64,000 nt of DNA from Sequoia sempervirens (lineage: Eukaryota; Streptophyta; Pinopsida; Cupressales; Cupressaceae), in assembly GCA_007258455.2 (NCBI GenBank), contig VDFB02270651.1:496359179-496423178 (forward strand). The letters are read 5' to 3'. Of the stretch, positions 1-11,926 are shown piece by piece. The position numbers and the translations under genes were made by a program. How positions within the stretch are numbered: position 1 is the first letter of the stretch; the number at the start of each line of letters is the position of its first letter. Below the pieces are notes generated by a model that was given only the letters and a program-made list of their open reading frames with translations, did not search any database and was not told where the DNA came from.

Positions 1-2237
1 TCCTTTTATTGTAACATCTGTAAGCTTTGCTTCTAGTAGAGTATCCAAGAAAAATACCTTCATCACATCTAGCATCAAACTTTCCTATATTTTCTTCATC
101 TATCTTGATATAACATTTACTTTCAAATACCTTGAAATACTTGACAGTAGGAATCTTTCCATACCATAGCTCATAGGGGGTCTTAGTGCTATTAGATTTT
201 GCTTGAACTCAGTTGAACAGATGAACATCAATGTAAATTTCTTCTCTCTAGTAAAATTTTGGTAGACCTACCTATGTTATCATTGATCTAACAACTTCTT
301 GAATTGTCCTATTCTTTCTTTCAACTACTCCATTCTGTTGAGGAGTTCTGGGGGTAGAAAATTGTCTTCTTATTCCATGAACTTCACAAAATAGTTTAAA
401 ATCATTGGGGGCGAATTCACCATCTCTGTCAGACCTCAAACATTTTATTTTTGAATTTATCTCATTCTCAACCATTTCCTTAAATGCCTTGAATTTATCT
501 AGTGCATTAGATTTATCTCTAAGAAAAGTAACCCATGCCATTCTAGAGTAATAATCAATCAAAAGCACAAAATACCTATCACCTTGTAGACTTCTCATCC
601 TTGTAGGACCACAAATATCTGTATGAATCAATTCCAATAATCCAGCAGTAGATTGTTCCTTTGACCTAAATTTTTTTCTAGCTTGCTTTCCAAATTGATA
701 GTCCTTGCATAATACATTAACAATCTTTGTAATTCTTTGTAAATCTCTCACAACTTGTACTGTACTAATTCTTACCATGTTGTCAAAATTAATATGATAC
801 ATCCTCCAGTGCCATAGCCAACTGTCATTAATTTGAGACATACAGTAATTCCCATCAAAACCTTTAAGTTGATAGATGTTTCCTCCAGTCTTCTTGCCAA
901 CAAAAATCATAGTTCCAAACCCTTTTTTTGATTTCACATTTTTCATCCTTGAACACAAGATTATATCCCTTTTTACACATCTATCCAACACTCAAGAGAT
1001 TTTGTCTCAAACCCTTAATATAGTAGACACCATCAATATTATGATTTCCATCAAAACTGATTGAACCTATCCCACATATCTTAGCACCAAAATCATCTCC
1101 AAAATTAACTAAGCCTACATCATATTTATCAAGTTTAACAAACTTACTTTTGTCACCGGTCATATGATTTGAGCAGCCACTATTAACGACCCAATTGTTC
1201 TCTTCTTGTTTAGCATAAAGAGAAAAGAACACAATACCTTCAACTTTATTTGGAGCACATTCCTTCACACATCTTTCAAAAGTAGATTCATCTTTTAAAC
1301 CTAGGAATAAGCATTCATTATCATCAAAATATCCATAATTAGACTCATCATCATAAATGCAAACATCTTCATTGACATAATATGCTATTTTGATCATCTT
1401 TCCTTTATTTTCTTTACCTTCTCTATGTTTATTTCTTTTAGCTCTTTATGGACATCTTGAAGCATAATGACCTATTCCTCCACGGCTAAAACATTTGAAT
1501 GGTAATTTACCTTGATACTTATCAGAGCCCTTTTTCATTCTTCTTACAAAATTTTCTTCCACTTCATCAAGATTTTCTTCATCCAGATCTTCCACTTTTG
1601 TAGCCTTGAAAGAAATTTTTGTCTTGGTTCCATTTTTCAACCCAACCTTTCTCATTTCAAATGAGGTTAGAGTACCAATCAACTGATCTTTAGTATAAGT
1701 ATTATAATCTATAATTTCCTCTATAGCAGATACCTTTTCATTGTATTTATCAGGGAGAGTTCTGAGTACCTTCTTCACTATCCTAGATTCATCTATTTGT
1801 ACACCAAGTCCTCTCATTCCACCTACCAGCTCATCTACTCTTTGCATGTTGGATTTGATGTTTTCATCTTCCCCCATTCGTAGGATCTCAAATTCTACAT
1901 CCAAGTTCTAAAACTTTGCTTGTTTAACCTTTTCACCTCCTTCATACATCTTTTCCAACTTATCCTAGAGCTCTTTAGCAGTCTTTAGATTCATAACTTT
2001 AACTAATTCAGAATGTGAAAGACTATTTACAATAATAAACCTTGCCTTATTATTGATTTCATGCGCTTTGATATCATCAACAGTACTTGGACCATTTGCT
2101 CGAGCAACATATTGGTTATGAATAGACTTTTCAATCTCATATCCATAGTATGAAAGATATCCTTCCATCTTTATTTTCGAGAATGGATAGTCAGTGCCAT
2201 TGAACCTAGGACACTCAATAGTTATCTTGTTCACCAT
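1..2237 (-). pseudogene. Ty1/copia gag-pol remnant, 5' part of element (C1)
   Basis: On the minus strand the reading frame starts with ATG at 2237 and runs through Gag (2237 to about 1446), protease (around 1150-1200), GAG-pre-integrase and the integrase core (272-850). It then continues to the window edge in an integrase C-terminal stretch ending GIFLGYSTRSKAY. Gag and protease stay in one frame, broken by TAG or TAA codons near 1963, 1914 and 1443. A frame change lies at the T7 run near 920-930. The zinc knuckle (CFSRGGIGHYASRC) has Arg where the second Cys should be. The protease motif reads NSGCSNHMTG, with Asn for the catalytic Asp. The integrase still shows the D,D,E residues in HTDICGP, LRSDRDGEF and NGVVERKNRT. 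The element is therefore dead. Reverse transcriptase and RNase H would lie left of the window. Family assignment is confident from motif order and the adjoining PBS and LTR. Confidence 0.93.
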
Positions 2238-2281
2238 CCCGTAACTTCCTTAAGTAGTTAAGATCTTATCCAAGGAACCTT

Positions 2282-2293
2282 GCTCTGATACCA
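2282..2293 (-). other. Primer binding site of copia element C1
   Basis: Read on the minus strand this is TGGTATCAGAGC, the complement of the 3' end of plant initiator tRNA-Met used by most copia elements. It sits 2 bases inside the LTR end at 2296 and 45 bases before the gag ATG at 2237, which fixes the element's orientation. Confidence 0.9.
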
Positions 2294-2295
2294 AT

Positions 2296-3930
2296 TGTTG
2301 AACAAGACAACTAAGAGGGGGGGTGAATCAGTTGTAGCAATTTTAACAATCAAAACCCTAAAAAAAAGTTAGATTTACAAGCATTCACATAACCTTTACA
2401 CTACTAGTGATTACTCATTAAAAGAATAAACATAAACTAGAAGCAGTAAAACCATATACACATGAACACTAGATTTATGTGGAAAACCAAATGAGGGAAA
2501 AACCACAATGAGGATTAGCTTGCAATATAAAAAAATTCCAAAACTGAATACTGAGGCTCACTGCCAAAAAGGCTCATTGCCAAGATAGGACACACTATCC
2601 AATGAGGGATCACTTCCTGGGCTCACTGCCACAAAATTACAAAGAAGATAGAAGAGAGTTGTTATAGAGATAAAACTATCTCAATGCAATAGATATTCCA
2701 CCACAATTTTCTCACACTTTTGTAGACATACTTGAAAGATAGAGTATGCCTTTAGCTCACCACCTTCCATAACTCAACACTTTGAAATTCACACTGATAT
2801 GCTTGCTCGCATCACACATACATATCTTGCATCTCTCTATGTCTCTCTCACACATCTCAACTCATACTTATACTGTCTTCAACCTTGAAACCATTCCAAG
2901 GTCGGCCAGACACAATTTGTATTTAGAAAATCAAATTAGGTCAGTGCCAAAGCATTCCCGTGGTGGAAGAGAATGAGGGCGAACTAAAAAAATTATTAAT
3001 GAGGATCTAAATGAGTCCCAACACACCTCAACACACTTCCATGAGCTTCACAAGTAGTGTTTAACACAAGGTTGGCCAACACCCATGCAAACACATAAAA
3101 CAATTAAGTACATGCCTCCTTAACTTAGTCCAATCTTTCCAGAAAACAAAATTTACTTGAACACAATCTGGAGTAAGTAATGAACACTTGCAAATTCATC
3201 TAGAACCTTCGCAAAAAACTTCACTTGAAGAGTATGAATATTTTGTATATTTGAATAACCCTGTTAATCATTGAAATACACTGTAACTCAGAGACTCATC
3301 AATAGCAACACAAGATCTCAATCACTCTTGAACAAAGAAAGAGATCACCCTTATCAACTTATTCTTAGAACCGCAAGTCCTAAAACCATAATGTGGAGAA
3401 ATGCAGAGCAAATACATTTCTCCTATACCATAGCCAGACACACTTAAATACACAGTTCACATACTGGTGAAAATATCTCACACTGTATGACAATCTAGAA
3501 ATCCAAATTCTATACATAGCAACTAACAACAATCATGAACAATTCCTCAGATCAACCCAAGCATAGAAGCAACCCAGAAGAAACACGAAGCACATCTCAG
3601 AGCATACACTGAATACCTACATGACACCGTTTTCTCTATTTATCAAATTTTCTCAAAAGAACTTGGAAACAAAGTACTAGAGACATCATTGTAGCACATA
3701 TTTCACTCTAACACATCTCTAGACATAGTAACATAAGGATAACTCCATGTACTCATAACACTTCTTTAACATCACAACTATGTATGGACAAACTGCAAAC
3801 CTTCTTTATTATAATTTTATCAATATCCTCAACATATAAAGTCAATAACCAGCTTCCTTGATATCAATGACAACAACAACCAGTTGAAATCAATGAAAAC
3901 ACCTTAACACTTGTAACATCTTGTTCTACA
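2296..3930 (-). repeat. 5' LTR of copia element C1 (1635 bp)
   Basis: The repeat starts TGTTGAACAAG and ends CTTGTTCTACA, a near-perfect 11-bp terminal inverted repeat with TG...CA ends, next to the PBS. It is homologous in its first few hundred bases to the LTRs at 17169 and 19861 (shared AAGAGGGGG/GTGAATCAG block, a GGCTCACTGCC-type short array, and a 'tcaatgacaac' block near the end). Its partner LTR lies outside the window, so no target duplication can be checked. It interrupts the plus-strand element that resumes at 3931. Confidence 0.88.
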
Positions 3931-4476
3931 TCAGTCTACACAAGATCTTGGATTGGAATCATCGCTTTCCAACATGTGGATATGTGAGCATTTTTCAGAG
4001 GCACACATCATTTGGATTTGGATTCTAGATTCACCCATTTCTTTGGATTGGCTTCTCCAATGACTAGTGGATCTATTTCTTCCTAAGGGGAGAAATGTTG
4101 TTTGCAGGCAGTGGATCATATTCTGTCTTCAGGTGTTTATCATTGGCACATGAGCTACTTCTTTATGGGGGGATTCATATCCTTATTTTATCTCCTATTG
4201 AGGGGACATCTATTGTACTTGTGTGATAGAAGTAGTCCTTGGGGGGTCACATTGAGTCCTTCTATCCTTCTTTCACTAGTGTAGTCATTTCTTTTTCTCT
4301 CTTTTGGAGAGGAGTTTTTCCCATGACGTTTTCTCCTTTTCTCTAGTTATGAGACATTTCATTTATTTGTACATGTGTACCTCATCGGGGCTTGCATCTG
4401 GGACCCATCCATGCATCCATCATTGCATTCTATACCATATTTTTATAGCTTCTCCCTAAGTTGATCTTAAGGGAGG
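3931..4476 (+). mobile_element. 3' internal end of a plus-strand LTR element (X), with polypurine tract
   Basis: This stretch has no convincing open frame. It ends in a polypurine tract (TTAAGGGAGG, 4467-4476) directly followed by TGTTGGAGT, the start of an LTR. This is what the end of an LTR retrotransposon read in plus orientation looks like. Its left side was cut by the insertion of copia C1 at 3930. The LTR continues at 4477-4601 and 16433-16707. The superfamily is not certain; the short LTR and gag-less remnant suggest copia. Confidence 0.65.
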
Positions 4477-4601
4477 TGTTGGAGTAATCAAAATAATCAC
4501 TTGATAATTAATTATTAAGTCCCTTATTACTTTAGTTCACTTAAGCTAAACTTAGTTATTTTTTATTATTAGATTGGCCTAATTATAGGTGTAGTTGTCT
4601 T
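4477..4601 (+). repeat. LTR of element X, left fragment
   Basis: It begins TGTTGGAGT right after the polypurine tract. It is split by the 4602-16432 insertion and resumes at 16433. Together the two pieces make an LTR of about 400 bp ending ACTTCAACA, the approximate inverse of its start. Confidence 0.7.
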
Positions 4602-7544
4602 TGTTATCTCCTAATAGTGCACCCTTGCTGAGTAAACTCAGCCTATTGGTGAAACATTGGAAAGTATCCTTGATTGTGGGCTCAGATAATGGAAGCTAAC
4701 CTCCAAAGTAAGCTGGATCTTATGGTGTTCACCTAAAATTATTTCGATGGAAAAGGGTTGAAATAAAAGCATAAAATGAAACTATTTCCTAAGGTGATGC
4801 ACCAAAATGATTATCTGAAACTTGCACAACTGCTTTTACACACAATCGATCAACAAACAAGCTCCGACATACACAACTAAGAGGCTCATATGATCTTGTA
4901 TCAATGTTTCATAAGAAGTCTATAATGCTCACAATCCTCGAAGGAAAATGTAATTTCTTCACAACTTGAAATTGATTGCATCACTAACATAACCTACAAC
5001 TTGCAAACATACATATATTTTTTGCATAAAGGTGCTACTAATGAGTCACAATAACAAGGATGAGATACTTCACATGAAATTGCATCAATCACTTAAACAT
5101 ACACAATGAAACAAAATTTGAGAAGGAAAAACTTGCTTAACTTTATCGATCTCCAAATGTGTAATACTACTATACATGTCTGTAAAATAGTTACAAATGT
5201 TATCTCCTGCTGAAAGAATCTCAAAAAAGTTACAATGTAGCATGAGAATGAAAAGAACTAACTTCAAAAATGATATTTGAAGTTACTTTATGCTTTCCCA
5301 AGTAGTTGCACAAAGATAAGAACTTCAACCTCCCTTGGTCGTGCACAACAATAAAGCCTAATTTTTAGCCCCTTAAACAACTCCAAAAAGGCTTATGAAT
5401 GAAGAAACGGTCAAGCCTTGACCTCACCTACCATAAAGACACCTAAAATCACTCCTAGATGCTTTTCAAGACCTTCAAAACTGATTCAAAATCACTCCTA
5501 TATTCTCTCAACTTGTTTGTCAACTTCTTCAACTTCTCCTATATGCTTGGCATAAACCATAAACCCTCAACTAACCCCTTTGACCATAACTTGAAAGCAC
5601 ATGTTTCACTATCCTGCATTTACATAATATTAATAAAGTGATTTATAATTATATCGCTTAAATCAATGTTTTACATTTCAGATTTGGTGCAAAAATAAAA
5701 GCACTTGAGTTGACCATGCATTGAGAAACAATGCAAAAGGGACCATTTGGTTAGACTTGAAAAATATGCAAAAGGGAACATAAGGAATTCTAACACTTTA
5801 TACAAGGCATTAGCTCATGTTGAAAAAGTTTAAAACAAAGGAAAAAAATTGCCATTTGTTTGTCGACCGACTTAGGGTTTTGGAAAACCATAGACACAAA
5901 ACGCAGCCTCAATACACAATTCACTTTCATTTTTTCACTTAGCACTTCTAGAAACTTCATTCCACTCTGTTGTCATGAGGGCGTCACCATGGTTTCTTGC
6001 ATCTAGAGGTTTCATGGAATTTATGGAGTCGTTTCATGCAGATTTTGTGTAAAAAACATCAAGGCCAAGCTTGGTAAAGCTCCTCTTTGTGCAAACAAAG
6101 CTATCATTTCATTATCTGTGAATAAAATATGTTGCCTTGAGCTCTGTTTATGTAGAAAAAATGAACATGTCTTGATTTCTTCTATGTATTTTCATGCTTG
6201 ATGTTTTGATTCTTTTGCAAGCAATAATGAGAAGAATATTTGTTCTGGGTTTATATTTCACACCCCTTTCTTCCATGCTTTTACTCATGTAAAAATATTG
6301 AAGATTTTAATAAAATGCCACAGGCCATGGCATTCAATCTGTGCATTTTGTGGAAAAATGAAGAAGTTTCTCTATACCTTGGCTCGACCTCACACTTTTT
6401 CATGCAAGTACTCGAGGATTTACTCCTTTGAAGGCCGTAGCTTATCCATTATGAACTCTTCTCTTTCAACTCTTTATTGCATATTTTGGGTTTTTAATTT
6501 CCATTTTGCCCGAGGGTTTTGCAAAATAATTGAGGGATTTTTCATTCTGAGGCTACTACCTTGGTAGACTGTCTTTCCATATGACTGTACAATCTCTTAT
6601 ATGCTACTCTCTTGACATGATCTATGTTGATAACATCCATGAGAAAGAGTTCACTTGCATTTATATAATTTGTTGTCCTTAATGGAAATGATTTCCATTA
6701 ACATTAACTAGCATTGTCAGATTTATTGTGACTACCCTTTGAAAGTCTTTGTGACTTTGTCTTGAAATATGCACTCAATGCTATCATTATGGCTATCCTT
6801 ATGCATAGAATCGCTACCTCCTTACTCATTTTGGTTCCATTGAACATGTATTTGTGATTTATGACAGTGACTTTAGTCAACTCACTATCATGAGTGATGA
6901 GTGCTTGTTTTGAATGTTGAAAAGTATGATGAGTTTACACTCCTATCCCTCTTTAAAACTGAGAGGGAAGCATGCTGGGCTCAACCCTTGTGGGAGCTCA
7001 TTTTACTCCACATGCTATGATGTCAAATGCAAAATATTTCAGCAATGAAAAATGTACCTATACCTGCATAGTGAAAAAACATGTTAGATAAAATAATGAA
7101 ACTTAGAATTTGATGGTGATTTATGATGATCTTCTAGTTTTCCTTGATATCTGTGAAAACTGCAAAACTGATTTAATGCCTTATGAGAGTAAATTATATT
7201 TTTGTTGATGTTGTATATGAGGAGAGTAGGCATCTGGAGCTCTAACACCAACTTTTTCATCAAATGTATAGTTTACATCTTTTATTGCATTGAATCAGTT
7301 ACTCCCACGGCTTGTGTGGGACACTATACTTTTGTAATTATGAATAAAAGACAACATTTTATGCAAAGCTTGTGCAATCTTTTCTCTTGTAAATACTTGC
7401 ATAATAAACTAAAATTCATTTGATAATATTTATGTGTATGATAATGAACACTCGACAGAATCAAATGTGTACCTTTCATTCTCTTTTCACGATCATTGAT
7501 GTCTCAACTCTACCTGATTAAGCTGAAAGAAAAATTAGGTAACA
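4602..7544. repeat. Left LTR (2943 bp) of large LTR element A
   Basis: It starts TGTTATCTC and ends AATTAGGTAACA, giving TG...CA ends with a short inverted repeat. The sequence is repeated nearly base for base at 9978-16432, apart from insertions there. No real genes are seen; the ORFs within are short and not shared as proteins. It provides the empty site that dates the transposon insertion at 11927: here 'gaggctactacc' is unbroken near 6550. The flanks (gtctt left, ttatt right of the whole element) do not form a clear target duplication, which suggests age or rearrangement. Confidence 0.8.
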
Positions 7545-9977
7545 TTTTTGGCAACATCTACTAAATGCTTGCCTACTAAGCATCCTAGAATAGTAGCATC
7601 AAGCTATCCGTTGGGCATAGGAGTCAATTCTTTTCCTTTTCACTCAGAAAAACCTCTATAACTTTGTTGTTAGGAACTATACAACAACAAAAATAAAACT
7701 GAAAACAACTACCATGGCTCTGTTTAGGACGGGGCCAACAAAATTTGCAACAACACTTCTTGGAAAACTAAAACTAAAACTCAAGCCTACTCTAACCAGC
7801 AAAAAAATTGGTCAAACAGACCCATTAACTGGGTTTGTAAAATAACTCCCCCTTCTTACCAACAACAGATACATTACATGTTTATGAATCGCTGATAAGA
7901 GGTGGAAAACAAGAAGATACCCCACAAACTATTGCAATGATTCATGAAGAATATAACCAAACTAACTCACCTCTTGAGTTTGATCAAACATACTACTAAT
8001 TTGGAATGAATGGGTGAATTGGGTCTGCTGTCCCACAATTGTAATTTCATCATTAGGAGTATTGATAATTGGTTGCATCTTATTGGTACCCCTCATGGAT
8101 AAATCTCTGATTAGGAATCCTCTTGAAAGGATGAAACCTGGACTCTTATTGTTGGTTTGCTAATCATGCGTTGTTGATTCTACCTCATTCTACTATTTAG
8201 TCTACTTCATTCTTAGTGAATCATTTGGAAATATGGTCACTTCCACCTTTTTCTCTTGCTACCCAAGGTAATCCTCCTCTATAGGTTTCTCCTATCATGC
8301 AAGAATTTCCTCCTCCAAAGATGTTGTTTCACCTTCTAATTGTGAAAAAGATGGCTCAATGTTATCTTCAAACTGTTCCTCTTTGTGGCAGCCCTCTTGA
8401 GGAAACAAAACATGAATGTTCTCCTTATGTTTGTTTACTTCTTCCTATTGCTCAAACACTTGTTCAAACCCTCGAACTTGCTGTTCTGATTTATCATGAT
8501 TGGAAACTTCTTCCAATAGGTCTGATTCTTTGTCATCCAATTTAGAGATAAAAACTTCGAGGTCATCCCAAAATGAACCTTCCTCACACTTTTCATAAGT
8601 TCTGATGGAGGATTGTTTTCTACTTCATAACAACTCTCATCCAGCTATGTAGGCTCCATGAAAGGCTTACTTTTGCACTCCTCTTCCTGATCCAAGGCTT
8701 CATTATCCGATTGAATGTCTTCAACCAACAACTCATCAGATTGTTTGATGTCTTCTTGCTGCTCTGAAATTGTTGTTGATGTGATAAAAAACACACCTTC
8801 TTCATCATTTTCAATGAAAGAAGGTAGTTCATGTAATCGAGCTGTAGGATAATCTTCTTGATCAACCTCTTTTACTTCTTCACCCTGCTGCCCTGACTGA
8901 CTTATTGAAACAACTTGATCATTTTCAACAAAATTGAGAAGATCATTAGCTAAAACATTAAAATATTCCTCTTGAAAGGTCTTCTCTTGTTCAATCTTTT
9001 ATTGCTCTAATCAGTAATACTCTACAACTAAATACAGTGGATTTATATTTCTAATCTTCTCCATGATGAGTGAGCTATCCTAATCAATGGGATGCTCTAT
9101 AACTACACTAGGATGTACCTGATTACTTTCCTCAACTTGCAAAGGATGAATGCTTGTGAAACTTGGAATTTCAAGCTTAAGAGGTTGATTTAAAGAATTA
9201 AGAACTTTACCTTGCTTGAAACTTGGAATTTCATATCCTTCTAAGGAATTGATTCAAGCATTAACTTCATTTGCTCCTCTTTGATAGCTAGCTCTCTTGC
9301 AAGATACTACTCATACTACCTTCTTTGAATCTCCTCTTCTTGTTGGCATTGATAATCTGAATAAGCCCACTCTTCTTGTTGCTCATTATACTCTTGATCT
9401 CCCTCATACTCTTGATTCACTTCAATTTCACTCATTTTCCTCTGAAGGTTTAGCAGTATGTCTCTACAACTCATGTCTTCAACACCTTGAGTTTGATTAA
9501 GAAAATAACTATGCTGATTGGAAACAAAAACTGCTGCTAGGACTGATTCTGAGTGTAAGCATGCTGATATGAAGGTTGAGCAGGGGTGGGTGGGTGGTAA
9601 GAGTACTTAACATGTTGGTTTTCTTGAAAAAACATAGAATTTGAACTAAACTAGCAACATGATTGGCCTAATATGGATGATAAGGATGTGGATGAGCAAA
9701 ATATTTACGATATGGTGGGTGATATGACATGCTTCTATGAAAAATAGACATGTTTGTTCATTCAAAAGATGGAAAATAAGCAAAAATAAAACTTGCTTGA
9801 AACAAACCAACGCCTGACCATAGTGAAACTAGAAAAATACTTCTCAGAGTCGCCAAGTGTGTTGATTTATTTCCTACAAAGGTTGAGATTGTTGATGCAT
9901 ACACCAAAAACCAACAATGAAATGATGAGCTTTGAACTCTGAGAGTTCAAATTATCCCACCGTGCATGCCAAAAAAC
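7545..9977 (-). pseudogene. Internal region of LTR element A with acidic gag-like relic
   Basis: This lies between the two 2.9 kb LTRs. On the minus strand from about 9751 (ATG followed by SIFHRSMSYHPPYRK) to about 8600 a broken frame is rich in Glu, Gln and Asp (for example QEYEGDQEYNEQQEEW near 9400 and VEDIQSDNEALDQEEE near 8700). It has several stops. The composition resembles the variable N-terminal Gag regions of plant Ty3/gypsy elements, but no zinc knuckle, protease or polymerase motif is seen. The internal part is only 2.4 kb, so the element lacked pol. Both LTR edges are followed by TTTTGGCA-like sequence when read inward, so the PBS side is not settled. Minus orientation is favoured by the acidic frame. 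Confidence 0.5.
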
Positions 9978-11926
9978 TGTTATCTCTTAATAGTGCACCC
10001 TTGTTGAGTAAACTAAGCCTATTGGTGAAACATTGGAAAGCCTCCCTAATTGTGGGCTTAGATAATGGAAGCTAACCTCCAGAGTAAGCTAGATCTTATC
10101 GTGTTCACCTAAACTACTACTTTTGATGGAAAAGGGTAGAAAGAAAAACATAAAATGAAACTATTTCCTAATGTGATACACCAAAATGATTATCTAAAAC
10201 TTAAACAACTGCTTTTACACACAAACGATCAACAACCAAGCTTCGACACACATAACTAAGAGGCTCATATGATCTTGCATCAATGTTTCATAATAAGGCT
10301 ATAATGCTCACAATCCTAGAAGGAAAATGTAATTTCTTCACAACTTGAAATTGCTTGCATCACTAACACAACCTACAACTTTTAAACATACATATATTTT
10401 CTGCATAAAGGTGCTACTAATGAGACACAATAACAAGGATGAGACACTTCACATGAAACTGCATCAATCACTTAAACACACACAATGAAACATAATTTGA
10501 GAAGGAAAAACTTGCTTAACTTTATTGATCTCCAAAGGTGTAATATTGCTATACATGTCTGTAAAAGAGTTACAAATGTTATCTCCTCTGAAAGAACCTC
10601 AAAAAAGTTACAATGTAGCATGAGAATGAAAAGAACTAACTTCAAAAATGATATTTGAAGTTACTTTATGCTTTCCCAAATAGTTGCACAAAGATAGGAA
10701 CTTCAACCTCCCTTGGTCGTGCACAACAATAAAGCCTAATTTTTAGCCCCTTAAACAACTCCAAAAAGTCTTATGAATGAAGAAAAGGTCAAGCCTTGAC
10801 CTCACCTACCATAAAGACACCTAAAATCACTCCTAGATGCTTTCCAAGACCTTCAAAACTGATTCAAAACCACTCCTATATTCTCTCCACTTGTTTGTCA
10901 ACTTCTTCAACTTCTCCTATATGCTTGGCATAAACCATAAACCCTCAACTAACCCCTTTGACCGTACTTGAAAGAACATGTTTCACTATACTACATTTAC
11001 ATAACATTAGTAAAGTGATTTATAATTATCACTTAAATCAATGTTTTACATGTCAAATTTGGTGCAAAAATAAAAGCACTTGAGTCGGCCATGCTTTGAG
11101 AAACAATGCAAAAGGGACCATTTGGTTAAACTTGCAAAATATGCAAAGGGAACATAAGGCATTCTAACACTTTATACGAGGCATTAGTTCATGTTGAAAA
11201 AGTTTAAAACAAAGGAAAAAAATTGCCATTTGTTTTTTGACCAACTTGGGGTTTTGGAAAACCCTAGACACAAAACACAGCCTCAGTACACAATTCACTT
11301 TCATTTTTTCACTTAGCACTTCTAGAAACTTCATTCCACTCTGTTGTCATGAGGGCACCACCATGGTTTCTTGCATCTGGAGGTTTCATGGAATTTTTGG
11401 AGTTGTTTCATGCAGATTATGTGTAAAATACATCAAGGTCGAGCTTGGTAAGCCTCCTCTTTGTGTAAACAAAGCTATTTCATTATCTGTGAACAAAATA
11501 TGTTGCCTTGAGCTCTGTTTATGCAGAAAAAATGAACATGTCTTGATTTCTTGTGTGTATTTTCATGCTCGATGTTTTTATTCTTTTGCAAGAAATAATG
11601 AGAAGAATATTTGTTCTGGGTTTATATTTCACACCCCTTGCTTCCATTCTTTTATATATGTACAAATCTCGAAGATTTTAATAAAATGCCATAGGTCGTG
11701 GCATTCAATTTGTGCATTTTTTTGGAAAAATGAAGAAGTTTCTCTATACCTTAGCTTGGCCTCACACATTTTCATGCAGGTACTTGAGGCTTTGCTCCTT
11801 TGAAGGTCGTAGCTTCTCCATTATGAAATCTTCTCTTCCAACTCTTTACTGCATATTTTAGGTTTTTAATTTCCATTTTGCTTGAGGGTTTTGCAAAATA
11901 ATTGAGGGATTTTTCATTCTGAGGCT

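Noticed and set aside
9847..9860. TTGGCGACTCTGAG on the minus strand as the primer site of element A
   Set aside because: If it were, the adjoining 120 bp (9861-9977) should belong to the LTR and recur left of 4602, which it does not. It may be leader sequence; left unresolved.
11237..11803. 188-residue ORF inside element A's right LTR
   Set aside because: The matching stretch in the left LTR (5860-6420) is broken differently and no motif is present, so it is chance openness in an LTR.
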